Position numbers and translations under genes: made by a program. Positions 45,134-56,989 of a DNA stretch of 60,000 bases are shown here, piece by piece (position 1 is the first letter of the stretch; every line of letters starts with the position of its first letter). The stretch is from assembly GCA_015680685.1 (NCBI GenBank), contig MNCI01004661.1, forward strand, positions 1,819,318 to 1,879,317, read 5' to 3'. Below the pieces are notes generated by a model that was given only the letters and a program-made list of their open reading frames with translations, was not told the DNA's origin and ran no database searches. This stretch comes from Gnetum montanum. Taxonomy: Eukaryota; Streptophyta; Gnetopsida; Gnetales; Gnetaceae.

Positions 45134-45885
45134 AATAGGGAGGAGTCAAGAAGTAATTTAGAAGAAGAAGTCTAGTAGGAATCTAGCAAAACTTTTGCAA
45201 TTAGAGTATTTTCCAAGTGCCCACAGCAAGAGGTCTAAGTGTGGACAAATCTTTATTTGAGCATTATGTACCTAAGCACACCTTGTATACAGCAATAAAG
45301 ATGAGCTCTTGGATTCATCCTTACAGCACTTGAGATTTGTTTTCTTACCTATTTATTTTATTTTATTTTCTTATACATTTATTTTATTTTATGCAATTTA
45401 CATTTCTATTATTAGCATAGCAATTCATTTTGATCAATTCAGAAAATCACTAAATTACACTCAGTATGATCACTTCGAGCATATGTGTAACACTTGGTAA
45501 CCCAGTAACAATTAGCGTTTGGTAATCCTAGTAGTGTTGTGCTAGTTCAGGATGTGTACGACAAGTGAGAACGGATACTAGTGTTAGGATTAGTTTAAAG
45601 CCTAGTTAATCAGTAGTTAAGTTAAATTAGTCACTTAGTTATCTCTCTCTCTCTCTCCTCCCTTATTAGTGGCAAGACATAAAAACATAAAAGATATAAA
45701 AATCATATGCCTCAAACTTACTTAACCATACAATCGTGACATACAAGTTTAAGAAGACAATGATCAACCAACCTGTTACTGTTCCACAAAGGTGCATAGG
45801 CACTTAGTCCTTGGAATTCAACCGGATCATGTGTGAAACTCTTGTATTTTTATGGTTGAGTGTAGGGGTACCTCACTGCTCATCA
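45134..45885 (+). repeat. 3' LTR of element C, U3 missing
   Basis: From TACAAAATAGGGAGGAGTC it follows the 5' LTR from its position 37673 to the end CTCATCA at 45885. There is no TATA or 36-bp array. The junction to the left is with untranslated sequence (GATGTCATTTATG), so U3, the polypurine tract and part of the 3' region were lost together. Confidence 0.7.
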
Positions 45886-46560
45886 TTTTTTTTTACCTTT
45901 CAAGCCTAGAGTTGTAAATCCTTGCACTTGTTCTTGAAAGCATACAAAATCAACTTCTTATTATTCTTTCTATGATGAAATTTTTTCACATGTAATTATT
46001 CATATAAATAAGACCTAAATATTTAAAACAATCTATTATTTATATATTGATACCTCCAAAATAAAAGTTATAATAAGTATTTCTTATAGCCTAGATCATC
46101 AATTTATTTTTATCCACATTCACTTGAAGACAAGCAACAATAATTTTCTAAAATTTACAACATATTTTACATAACTTTTGTAATAGTTGAGATCAAGATA
46201 GAAATATGTGCATATAAAAGAAGATTCACTACTTGGAATCCAATTTTGATAGCATGACTATCTTGTTTGTTGCACAACTATTTCTACATTTCATCAATAA
46301 AGATAATAAAGAGAGTTGGAGAAAGTGGACAACCTTGCTTGAATCCAATTTTGCTCTAGAATATAGATATTATAATCTTATTAACTCTACCATTACAATT
46401 GGACTTATAACTTACAAACTATAAGCAACATGCTTTAATCAACTAAGTAATGCCTCATTGAACCTTTGACTTGTAGACCATAAGCCATATGCTCTAAAGA
46501 ATCGTTTAAAGAGTCACTTCATATTCTTTGTTCCTCTAGATTTTTTTATTGTTTTTTAAC
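45886..46560 (-). pseudogene. LINE reverse transcriptase part
   Basis: Read leftwards: GFKQGCPLSPTLFIIFIDEM (about 46345-46285) is the conserved RT segment of non-LTR elements. It is followed by a degraded YADD position (YAHI), a CLQVNVDKNKLMI segment (about 46135-46095) and FKYLGLIYMN (about 46030-46000). The upstream part to 46560 is poorly kept. The C-terminus continues at 37472 on the far side of element C. Many stops. Confidence 0.7.
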
Positions 46561-49199
46561 CTTTAAAAAATTCAATTATCTATGTTTAATCCATAAATTA
46601 AGCTAACATATACTTGCAAGTGTAAGGATGTTAAACCTCAAAAATAAAATTTATTGTAAAGAAAGAATTCCAAGTACAATAGTAGAGGACTTCCAAAGAA
46701 AGGCTAAAATACATTCAATGAAAAAAGGAAAGGCCCAATGGTTTTGGAAATGCTTTTTCAAGTTTTCATGCTTACAACCAATTCAAAATAACCTCCCCTC
46801 TAGGTTAGGAAAAGGATACAATCTTGCTCTTTTTCAAAAGCATCTTCTATGAGCTAACAAATGTAAAACATTGATCAGAATATCTCTATGATAAGCTACA
46901 TTAGATTAAAAATTCTAGTTGTCATAAAGAATAAAGGGAGAAAAAATTCTAGTTGTCTAAAAACATTTGCCTTATAAGCTATCTATCTAGGCTTCTTATG
47001 ACTTTTTCTGGTACTAGTAAAATTATACATTGGAGATTTTTTATTGTCATTTCATCATTCTTAACATTGACATTAACTTAATTTTCATATTTTCAACTTC
47101 ATATTGTTTTTTCTGATCTTCAACTTCAACATAATTCTTCTTTTCTTCAAAATCCTTTTTCTTTTAAAAAAAGGACAGGCATTAAATAAATGTCCTTCAC
47201 AATAACAAAAGTTGAAAGATTTAAGAAGATTATAATATGTAATTGGCTAAATATAAGTCTTTCATCCTACTTGTAATACTAATTACTTTTTACCATTAAG
47301 AAGGTTGATTTTAACCAAAAAAAATGTGTATGAAAACCAAAAGTTATAGAAATAGACTCCATATTCTTAAGAGGATCGAGAAGTTTAAATATTATACTCA
47401 GGATTTTTGAATATTTTGAGTTATCTAATTTTAGTATGATAAGAGTAACAAGTATTAATTCTAATAAATACGAAAGACTATTGAAGTATTATCTTATATT
47501 TTCAAAAAAGGGTTTAAAAGATAGTTAAGATGGAAACGAATGATGAATATAAATAATATATTTAATTGAAGGTTATCTATAGAAAATACCTTAATATCAT
47601 CAAAGTTAGAGTTTTAAACCTAAAAAATTGCTAAAATTTTTCTAACTCACACTACTATTGATGTTGAAACATGTGAATACACCCATAACCTGGAGCTTCC
47701 AAATTAAGAGGTTTATCATTAGGCTAATTTCTCATTGTTGGAGATACATAAGTTAGGGGATATTGAAACTCAAAATATTTTTGAACATTATTTACCCTAA
47801 ATACATATAGTATATTTAGAACTTTATAACTCAATATTTCCCACCAAAATGGCACCAATAACTTGGAGTTTCTAAATCAAGAGTCTTACTATTAGCCTCA
47901 CACCTCATTGCCAAAGGTACATATAGTTTGGGGGTGTGAGACCTCCAAAAAATATTAATAACAAACAAAGAAAATTCAAAGCATAATAGGTAATTACTTG
48001 GTAACCCATAGTGATATTATTTAGTACACCTAGTAGGGTATTTCTTTGTAATCCAAGTGGTAGTTATGTTAGTTTAGAACTTGTATGAAAAATTGGAAAT
48101 GAATACTTATCACACTTGGGCTAGATTAGGACTTATATCTATTTTTAATTTTTTAATTAAATAAATTTTATATTTTATCTTACTTACTTAAAGATAAAAG
48201 AATATCATATTATGTGTCTCACTTAAGACTAAACCATGCACTCATATACATACCTAGTCTATGTAAAAAGACAATGACCCACAATTAACTATCAACTATT
48301 TAAAAGTCATGCTACTTCTATCCACAAATTATGAAATGATCACTTGCAATATTTGTGTATCGTATGGCATAGGGCATGCTTGTGTCTCATCACCTACATA
48401 GTAGAATTAATTAACTATATATTTGGATGTCTATTTTCTACCATAATAATCCTTCCTTTCCTTTTTTTTCTCACCTCCCTCCTCCTCCCAAGCTTCCCAT
48501 CCCTCCCTATTTCCTCAATCCTCATACTCTAGAAAAAAAATCCTTAATTAGACCTTTATAATGATAGTATTATTTAACATATTATAGGGTAGTAATTACA
48601 AGAAAACTTAATTTATTTTCCATAATCTCCAAAGACTAATTGCAAAGAGTCTTACCACTAGCTACAACGGTTGAACATCGACAGGTCTCATAATCTTACT
48701 AAAGATATCTATACTATTAATTGAAGAAGGCTTTTCAAGATTTTTTGTAAGGATAAAAATGTGAAAAAACATCCCCAAAACCATTGGGATTTTTCTTTAG
48801 GCTTCCTCTTCAATGATCTAAAGTACTCTAAATTTTTTTAATATTATTATTCATTTTTTTGGGGTCCAACATGCCATGTATCTATACCATTAACTTTTTT
48901 GAGACAAGGAAACTCAAGGCTAGTAGCATAACCCCTACTCACACAACAATGTAGATGAAACCCACTATCAGAGCATCCCATCATAAAATTACTCGACTAC
49001 TACATATCTACACGACTAACTTGAACTAACCATGTTAGTTGATTATGTTATTAAGTAAGAGGTTGCTAGTTTGAATCATAGTTGAGACATTAATATATTA
49101 CTCTATCACTCTTCTAATGTACCAATTAGATTATATGTTGTAGGGTGTAGCAAAGATTTATTACATATATATTAAAATTAGTTCATTATAAGGCACTAG
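46561..49199. other. AT-rich region, no gene recognised
   Basis: Open frames are short and do not resemble known families. Parts nearest 46560 may still be LINE. A CT-rich tract lies at 48450-48525. A SINE-like head is at 49020-49100. Two blocks near 47685 and 47850 share AACTTGGAGTTTC/AACCTGGAGCTTC and TTATCATTAGGC-like/TTACTATTAGCC strings and a GGAGATACATAAGTT/GGTACATATAGTTT box, suggesting a diverged ~175-bp direct duplication. Confidence 0.4.
49020..49100 (+). repeat. Possible tRNA-derived SINE head
   Basis: CATGTTAGTTGATTA (49031-49045) resembles a tRNA A box. GGTTGCTAGTTTGAATCA (49061-49078) resembles the T arm with B box. The spacing is about 7 bases shorter than in a tRNA, and no poly-A end was found. 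Weak. Confidence 0.28.
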
Positions 49200-49814
49200 A
49201 AAGCTTTTATGAAAAATTAGGAAGAAAAAAAATGAGAAAAATCTACTTAGAAATTGGAAAAAATTAGCAATAAGAAATGTAAGGATAGATCATGTCAAAT
49301 GCATCAAGGAATCATATGAAAGAATTTTTGTAAAAGACAATGAAATTTTGGAAGGTGGAAAATTTATTTTCACAAATTATTAAATGAAGAATTTCCAAGA
49401 GAAGACTTCTAAGAAGAAAAACTAAATTTTGATTTGGTTGATGAACTTTCCTTCTCTCAGGTGAACATAGCCTTATCAAAGATGAAAAATTAAAAAGGTG
49501 TTGAATCAAATAACATTCCTATAGAAGCTTAGAAAGCATTAAGAGATATAGGAGTTTCTTGGTTGATACGATTATTTAACAAGATTCTAAATAATGAAGA
49601 AATGTCCAATAATTGGAAAAAAGCTTTATTATTCTTATTTACAAAAATAAAGAAGATGTATAAAATTGTGCAAACTATAAGTGATCAAGCTAATGAACCA
49701 TACTATGAAGCTTTGAGGGAGAGTCCTAAAGAACTTCATACTTGAATTCATAGTATTAGAAAATCAATTTGGATTTATGCCAAGGAGATATACTACAAAG
49801 GATATTTTTTGATA
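49200..49814 (+). pseudogene. RTE-like LINE, linker and start of RT
   Basis: VKCIKESYERIFVKDNEILE (about 49285-49345), NNIPIEA, KALRDIGVSWLIRLFNKILN (49534-49595; the conserved ...WLT-LFN-I... segment), MSNNWKKALLFLFTKIKK and, after frame changes, an ENQFGFMPRRYTTKDIF segment (about 49758-49810). These are in the order found in RTE-clade plant LINEs. The catalytic RT core is absent because element D begins at 49815. Dead copy. Confidence 0.68.
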
Positions 49815-50732
49815 TGATAACTAATAAGCATTAATAAGTCACGTCAACAGACCCTCGCCGATGTGGCCTTATTGATGGGCCCCCATCGATAGGGCCCCAT
49901 TTATGTGGTGTTTCCCCATCAATGTAGTTGTTGAGAAAAAACTATAAATACGAGCTCCCAGTCATGTTTATGGGCATTAGATTCATAGGAGTAGCAAAGC
50001 TCTTGTAATTTTTCTATTTGAAAGTTAGAATATTTTTTCCAAGTGCCCACAAAAAAAGTCATTGAGTGTACAAATCTTTATTCAAGCATTGTTGTACTTG
50101 AACCACACCAATGTGGATAACAATAAAGTCAAGCTTCTTGATAAACCTTGCAACATTTTGGATAGTTTAAATGCTTTATTTATGTGTTCATTTTCTTTAT
50201 TAAACAATTAATCAGTTAAGCTAATTTAAGCTAAATTAGAATTTAATCATTAAATCTAAATAAATTAAGTACATGAGTACAACCACTTCGAGCATAAATA
50301 TGTATTATCTTAGTAATCCCAATAGCGTTATTTCTTGGAGTGCCCAGTAGCATAGCGCTTGGTAACCCAATAATGGATACGTGGGTTTAGGACGTGTACA
50401 GAAAGTGAGACTAGATGCTTATGTTAGGACTAGTTATAGACCAGTTAGTTAGTTAAATTAAATTAGTCATTAAATTACTCTATCTTTCTCTCTTCAAGCA
50501 CCAAAGCCATAAAATACAAAATAATAAAAATCATATGCCTCGATTACACTTAACCATACCTTTATGCTTCACAAGTGTAATCAGGAAGACAACAAATGAC
50601 CTTAGGGCAAGGTTCACTTCCTAGAAGACTAGTGTACTAAAAACTATAAAGTTCACAAAATTTGACCAGATCACACATGAATGCTCTATGATTCATATGC
50701 TTTGGCATAAGGGTATCCTTCACCACTCATCA
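49815..50732 (+). repeat. 5' LTR of element D
   Basis: TGATAACTAATAAGC to CCACTCATCA. U3 has CCATCGAT and GGGCCCC(A/C)T boxes near 49880-49915. TATA box TATAAATA at 49943-49950. R has AATAAA at about 50120. The last 380 bases match 5490-5869. The left end is set only by TG and lack of other evidence. Confidence 0.7.
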
Positions 50733-50733
50733 T

Positions 50734-50751
50734 TGCCACCATTGCCAGAGA
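50734..50751 (+). other. Primer-binding site of D (tRNA-Asp type)
   Basis: TGCCACCATTGCCAGAGA one base after the LTR; aligned with the aspartate tRNA complement. Confidence 0.65.
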
Positions 50752-50882
50752 ATTTGTTTGTTAAAATGTGTGCTATCTAGGTTTAGTGGATATCATGAAT
50801 ATTGTTGGACAAACCCCAAGGTCAATATCATTCCCAAATAATATAACTACCAAAGCACACTGATAATTTATTTTTTTACAAA

Positions 50883-53150
50883 ATGTCTTCTTCTCACAAG
50901 TGAATTGATAAGATACCAATAGTTCCACAAGAGTGCAAAGTCACATATACTCATCCAAATGAGTATGTGCCTAATTTCACCTTCATCCTACATTAGGATG
51001 AGAAACTGTGATGACATGATATAGAAGGCAATATTGTATTGCCTCTTGATCAATCTGTGATTAGGATGTTGCTTCAAACTCTAAAAAAGTTAGGCATATC
51101 AAATCTTCAAGAGGAATATGTTGTGAATGGTTATGACACTTGGGACTACCGTCCCATTGGAACACAACACAAATGAGATCGACACCTAGAGAGGAATCAT
51201 GAGGATGTACAGGGAAAATAATTCACCAATCCCTTATTTCTACTAAACTAAGACAACAATAAGGACCCTACCTCTGAGGGCTCTCAGCATGAAGATTCTC
51301 TACCCTTTGTTACTAAATCTACAATCTACAATTCTGGTTCAGGGAAATATGGAAATCAAGACAAGGAATCAAACAAGCATCAAAATGATAGGAAAACTAA
51401 TGAACTTGGCCATGATAACCAAGGGGAAGTTGGTAGATTTCATGGTGGAGGCAGTCCTTCTCCTTCTTCCCCCTCTTCATCTGCATCTACTTCTTCTTTC
51501 TCTTCTGATTCTAAAAAATGCTATAGAAGGAAAAACTGTGATGGAGGTGACCAAAGAGGTAATAATGCTAATCGCCATGCCCACAATAATCAAAGGAGTA
51601 ATAGTGGAAATCATCACCAATAATGAAATCATGATGATGATGAGCCTCTGTTGAAGACTCAAATCATGCTTAACATTGTAGAGGTAGTTAAGATCCCAAC
51701 CAGGCATGTAAAAGATAGTCAGATCAAGCACTTAGACATCAATAATATCCCATGATTTAAGGGGGATACAATTATAATTTGAAAACACATGTACAAGTTT
51801 TACATGATGCTTGTGTCTTGTAGAACATTGAAAATGATTAGCAAAAGCTTAAGCTCTTTCCTAGGACACTCATCAAAGAAGTTAAAAGTTGATACTAGTC
51901 CTTAGAGATGGAATTCATTTGCAGATGGAGTATAATGCTGGAGCTATTTAATGAAAAATATTAGACATACTCTAGAGTGTCCAATCTAAGAAGGAAAATC
52001 CAAGGCTAGAAACAGGAAACTCATGAACCCTTCAATGCTACCATGGGTGGATATTACTCTCTCTTACACTAATGCCCTAGCCATGATTACTCTCAGAGGA
52101 AACAACTTCGCCACATTATAGATGGGGTTAGAGAAGAAACCAAAAGAACTATTAGGGTTTATGCCCAAGGAAGACTATCTAAACTAAGAGCTCACTAGAT
52201 ACAAAGGCTTATAGAGCAGGTAGAAAAAGAAGAACGTGAGTTGCAAAAAAGAGAAAGTGAAGAAGAGTATAATAGGTATCCATCCATAAGGAAAAGGGAG
52301 GTCCGATTCTATGATAAGGAGAAGTCACCACTTGATGAAGTGATGAAGATAAAAATCTTGCCTATTCAAAAATTTGTTTCTAATTTTCAGCTAAGGTTGA
52401 TAAATTATGGGACTCTTTAGATGAAAAGTTCAAAACTACTATGAAGATTATAGAAGCATCCAAAGAATAGAATAGTGATCATGATCATAAGAGGCAGAAG
52501 GAAGCTAAACATGCCTACTAAAGAGGTAAGGGCAAAGTAGCTATAGTAGAAGAAGTTATGTAAACCAACTATGATGATGATATCATTTGTGACATCTGTC
52601 AATATGAACATCCAAAGGGATGTTATCTTGTGATGTCACACTTACAAGAGTCTAGGAGGTATGCATTGAATCTATGACTAGCACATAGGCAAGCACCTGG
52701 ATGATTAGCTTATCCTCAAGGCAACCCAAGGTAGTTCCACCAGCAACAACAAGCTTATTACACAAGTGGAGCTTGACCACAACCATATGAGTAATACCAA
52801 TAGTGGCACCAACCATAATCGTGAAAAATGCCATCACCAAGATAGCAGTACCCTTATAGGAAATCAAATCCATATGGGTACTATGTTCAATAATCCATTT
52901 CTCCATGAATCTTTGTAAGTCATGCCTCATTTTAGCATCACTATTACCCTCCAAAGTACCATCGAACTCATTCACCATTTACTTAAGGAAAGCACCCATA
53001 TACATACCATCCTTTACATGCATTTGCACACATCCCTCTACCCTTTACCCAGTTACCTCCTACTCCATCCATGCAGGGTGAAATTCCACCACAGCTGCAG
53101 CAACAAAATGCCATGAGGGCTATACATTCACAACTAGCTTTTTAGCTAAG
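50883..53150 (+). pseudogene. Gag of element D
   Basis: ATG at 50883 (MSSSHK). Hairpin at 50942-50968. The serine- and asparagine-rich N-terminal part (51250-51650) is followed by the capsid core (51890-52210, with RKTIRVYAQGRLSKLRAH-like sequence in frame pieces). A one-base shift near 52385 separates the KILPIQKF helix from the rest. The zinc-knuckle-like site CDICQYEHPKGC (about 52590-52625) has all its metal ligands except the last. The tail is rich in Tyr and Gln. Confidence 0.72.
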
Positions 53151-53329
53151 TGGTTCAAACAATCAATCCAAGAGATAACCATTTTTTAACCCAATAGTCT
53201 TCCCAAACCCTCACAACCTAATGCAACTAGTTACCCTACATCTCTAGCACCCTCATCCTCTACATCAAATACGTTCAAGTGTTCTTGAAACTAGACACCA
53301 CCTTAGATCCACATTGTGATGCTAACTCA

Positions 53330-53830
53330 TGTTTTTTTCCAATTGGATCAAGGCTAGTAACCTTCCCATGAAAAGATCTTACCTAGGGAGTCCTCTCATT
53401 TACTTATAGACTACTAGACATGAGCCATGTAAGGCTCTTCTTGATTCTAGTTTTGAAGTTAATCTCATCTCCCATGACATGTACAAGGCTTGGAACCTAC
53501 CACCTCTCAAGAAGAGAAACATCCATTTAGAATTGGTAGACTAATCAATCAATGTTCCGTTAAGGCTAGTGGAACAAATTATAACCATATTTTTTTGGTG
53601 GTCCTATCTTGCTAATTTTTTGGTGATCAAGTTTAAGAAGTACAAAGGAGACTTCCCCATCATTATGAAAAGGGCTTGGTTAAGCATAGTAGATGCATGT
53701 ATGAGTATAAGGGACCTCTCCTTAGAAATATCCAAGGAAAATGAATTTGGACAATTAGAGAAGAAGCATGTCCCATGCATCACGTACAACAATAATAAGT
53801 GTAATTTTGTGCAGAAAATATGATCTATTA
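53330..53830 (+). pseudogene. Protease of element D
   Basis: ALLDSSFEVNLIS (about 53436-53474): the Asp is kept but the active-site Gly is Ser. IIMKRAWL (about 53660-53685) marks the end of the domain. Stops near 53408 and 53542. EISKENEFGQLEKKHVPCI follows. Confidence 0.7.
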
Positions 53831-54280
53831 AAAGTACATTCATCCAAGCATGCACTTAATGTGCACAAGAAACATATATCCAAAGGTGCCTATACACAAT
53901 AGCCACAAAAGAGAAGGACACCCAATGGTTGACAACTGACTCAAACAACAACACATTATGCATGAAACCAATTGAGAGCTTGACTTGTGCTTATATTGAA
54001 GGCATGGATGAACTTGAGCATGTTCATCACCAACTCTCTAATGATGAAGATGATGATACCTATTGGGAAAAGTTGGAAATCCTTGATAACTTTAAGCAGG
54101 AGCCCATAGAGTTAAAACCTCTACCAGTAGGCATGGAGTATGCATTTTTTAATAATCAAAAGTTGATCATAATTAATGCCAAACTTACTCTTGAATAAAA
54201 AAAGCTATTAAAGGTGGTTAACAAATGGTCAATAGCCTTTGCTTAGTCATATCCTAAACTAACTAAAATCAATCCAAGGA
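53831..54280 (+). pseudogene. Linker between protease and RT, element D
   Basis: The open piece 53929-54198 (MKPIESLTCAYIEGMDELE, then a stretch of Asp and Glu, then YWEKLEILDNFKQEPIELKP) is conserved in C and up to the junction in A. It has no recognised domain. It normally connects protease and RT in this element group. Confidence 0.6.
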
Positions 54281-55203
54281 TATGCCAACACTGCATTTAC
54301 ACTAACCTAGCCATGAAGCCAAGAAGATAGCTACAGAGGTGGCTAAACCCCAAATTGAAGTAGATCATCAAGGAGGAAATAGAATAAGTTCTCAAGGTGG
54401 GATTCATCTATCCCATTGCAGATAGTGAGTGGATTAGCCCACTCATAATTATGCCAAAGAAAGGTGGCAAGTGGTGGGTCTACATTGACTTCAAGCTATT
54501 GAATATGGCAATATTTAAAGACCATTTTCCATTGTCATTTGTGGATCAAGTGTTGGACACCATATTGAGACATTGCTATTATAGCTTCTTAGATGGTTAT
54601 AGTGGCTATAACCAAATCAAAATTATGCCTGAAGATTAAGCCAGGACAACATTCACAAGTCCCTGGGGGTCTTTTGCATATTGTAAGATTCCATTTGGTC
54701 TATGCAATGCCCCCACAACATTTCAACATCTAGTCCTTAGTATTTTTTAGCAGAAAATTGGTAGTAGGATAGAAGTATTTATAGATGACTTCTCTACCTA
54801 TGGGGCTACGTTTAAGCAAGCCTTGGATTGCCTTGAGCAAGTATTAAAATGATGTGTCAAAACAAATCTTAGGCTCAATTGGTAGAAAAGCCATTTAATG
54901 GTCCAAGAAGGTATAGTATTGGGGCACAAAATAATGCATGCAGGGATTGAGGTAGACCCAAAAAAGACAAGGGTCATCCAAGGAATTACACATCAACCAA
55001 AGATAATTAAAGATGTCAGATCATTCCTTAGACACACTAGCTACTACCAATGTTTCATAGAGAATTTCTCTAGGATTATAAAACTATTGGTCAAGCTTAC
55101 AAAGAAAGATGCTCCATTTGTTTGGACCAACAAGTGCAAACATGCATTTCAACTATTGAAAGAAAAACTCATAGAAACTCTAATTCTATGGGCACCAAAC
55201 TAG
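54281..55203 (+). pseudogene. Reverse transcriptase of element D
   Basis: GFIYPIADSEWISPLIIMPK (54399-54460), FKDHFPLSFVDQVLDTI (54519-54570), SFLDGYSGYNQIKI, FGLCNAPTTFQ (54693-54728), catalytic box VFIDDFSTYG (about 54774-54802), GHKIMHAGIEVDPKK and VRSFLRHTSYYQCFIENFS (55013-55070). Both catalytic aspartates remain. It has five or six stops. Best RT of the gypsy copies. Confidence 0.85.
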
Positions 55204-55680
55204 TCCAAGCCATTGCACATAATGATAGATGTATCTAATTATGTCTCGGGAGTAGTGCTTACATAGTTGGACAATAAGAAATGTCCATATTACATCCACT
55301 ACATGAGAAAAAGTATTATGGATTCACAATTGAATTACACCACAACTAAGAAAGAATTAATGGTAGTGGTGTATGCTCTCAAAAATTTCAAGCATAATGT
55401 GCTTGGCTATAAAGTATTTATGCACATAGATCACCGTGTCATCCACTTCTTGATGAACAAGTCAATGATGAGCCCCCATATCATACGGTGGCTTGTGATC
55501 TTGCAAGAATTTAATCTCAAAATGGTAGACCAGAAAGAAATTAAGAATATGGTTACTAACCACCTCTCTCAATTAAGATGGGATAACAAAGAAGTGGAGA
55601 GTCCACTCTCTAATCAATTTTTAGATGAACTCCTCTTTACAGAAGCAATAAATGACCAAGTTCCCACTAAAACAACATGG
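55204..55680 (+). pseudogene. RNase H of element D
   Basis: HIMIDVSNYVSGVVLT (55216-55265), YYIHYMRKSIMDSQLNYTTT, KKELMVVVYALKNFKHNVLG (55348-55405), VFMHIDHRVIHFLMN (55417-55462) and NHLSQLRWDN. The acidic residues at D-VSNY, KE-LM and HIDH are in the right order for the gypsy RNase H. One stop near 55266. Confidence 0.75.
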
Positions 55681-56770
55681 TACAATGGCATCCTCACTTA
55701 CCTTCTTACCCAAGAGATGCCAAAAGATCTAGACTTCAGGAAGAAACAATAGTTTTTTCATCAAGCAAAGTACTTCATGGAAATCAATGAACACCTTTAC
55801 AAGGTGTGTGTTGATGGCCTGGTTCATTGGTGTGTCCCTAATATGGATCAATTACATGTTCTTTAGGATTCTCATGAAGGCCCTTGTAGAGGCCACTATG
55901 CAGGGAGACACATAGTCATAAAAATCCTGATGGCAGGATACTACTGGCCTACAATCTTTAGGAATGCCCACCAATTTGTTTGATCTTGTGAGCACTATCA
56001 ACAAGATGGTGGGATGACCACATGAATGGAGGATCCTCAATAGTGGATTCAACCACTAGAGCCCTTTGACATATGGAACATAGAATTCATGGGTCATATC
56101 ACATCCATGTCCAATGGAAAGACATAAATCATCATAGCATTCAACTACTGCACTAAATGGATAGAAGTAGCAGTTGTCACTAATTGTACATCATCCACTA
56201 TTGCTAGATTTTTACAACAACATGTTGTAAATAAGTTTAACGTGCCATGTGCATTGATTTTTGATAATGGAACTCATTTTACATATGCCACTTTTAGAAA
56301 GTTAATGCAATGCTTGGGGGTTGAACATAAACTAACAACACCCTATCACCCCCAAGACAACGGTCTAGCAGAGATAACTAATTGGAAGATCACAAAGATT
56401 TTAATAAGAACCATAAGAAAATATTGGAGAGATTGGAGCACAAAACTCAATAATGCCCTTTGGGCCTACCACTCAACATGGAAACTCCCTATTGGCTACT
56501 CTCCCTACAAGTTCATGTATGGAAAACTTCCAATGCTTCCAGTTCAATCTAAGCTCCATACACTCTCAATAGCCTATGAACTAAATCTTAACCTAAGTCT
56601 AGCCCAAAAAGAAAGAATGATCAACCTTAATGTGCTAGATGAAAATCAATTGGTGGCCCTATCTTTAAATGAAGTGCACAAGGCATTCAACAAGCAACGA
56701 CATGACCTAAGTATACGAAAAGTGAAATTTCAACTAGGAGATAAGGTTCTTTACTAGAATCCCACACATG
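55681..56770 (+). pseudogene. Integrase of element D
   Basis: Zinc-binding HHCC domain region (55870-56010; the second Cys pair is damaged, CEHYQQ). The core begins with IEFMGHITSMSNGK (about 56080-56125), so the first Asp is Glu. FDNGTHFTYATFRKLM (56257-56305) carries the second Asp. LTTPYHPQDNGLAEITNWKI (56332-56390) carries the Glu region. KLHTLSIAYELNLNLSLAQK and VKFQLGDKVLY form the C-terminus. 56242-56757 is open for 171 residues. Confidence 0.82.
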
Positions 56771-56989
56771 TACCTCAAAAAAAAATTCCAAACATTATGG
56801 GAAGGATATTATATAATTTATGAAACCTTTTCTTTTGAGGCCATGATCATATACAGACCTGAGAGCCCAAATAAAAAGTAGTTGGTCAACATCCAACAAA
56901 TAAAGCCTTTCCATGAGCCCAAGCAAGCTGATACAAAAAATACCTCTACAAATGGACAACCATGTTCAATGTTTCAAATCTCCTCTTTT

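Larger units (their letters stand above)
37473..45885 (+). mobile_element. Gypsy element C, Athila-like, internally deleted
   Basis: 5' LTR 37473-38453, PBS, gag, protease, RT, a remnant of integrase, the 3' modules and a truncated 3' LTR (about 45134-45885). RNase H and most of integrase are missing: at about 42845 the RT end jumps to the integrase C-terminus. The 3' LTR begins at R-like sequence, without U3. Flanking 5-mers TTTGT (37468-37472) and TTTTT (45886-45890) are a likely target duplication with one change. It lies in a LINE. Stops throughout. Confidence 0.82.

Noticed and set aside
49020-49100. Functional tRNA gene
   Set aside because: No acceptor or anticodon stem can be formed and the spacing between the boxes is too short.
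51289-51654. 121-codon plus-strand frame with Leu-rich and Ile-rich stretches
   Set aside because: Off-frame reading of the Ser- and Asn-rich part of gag in element D.
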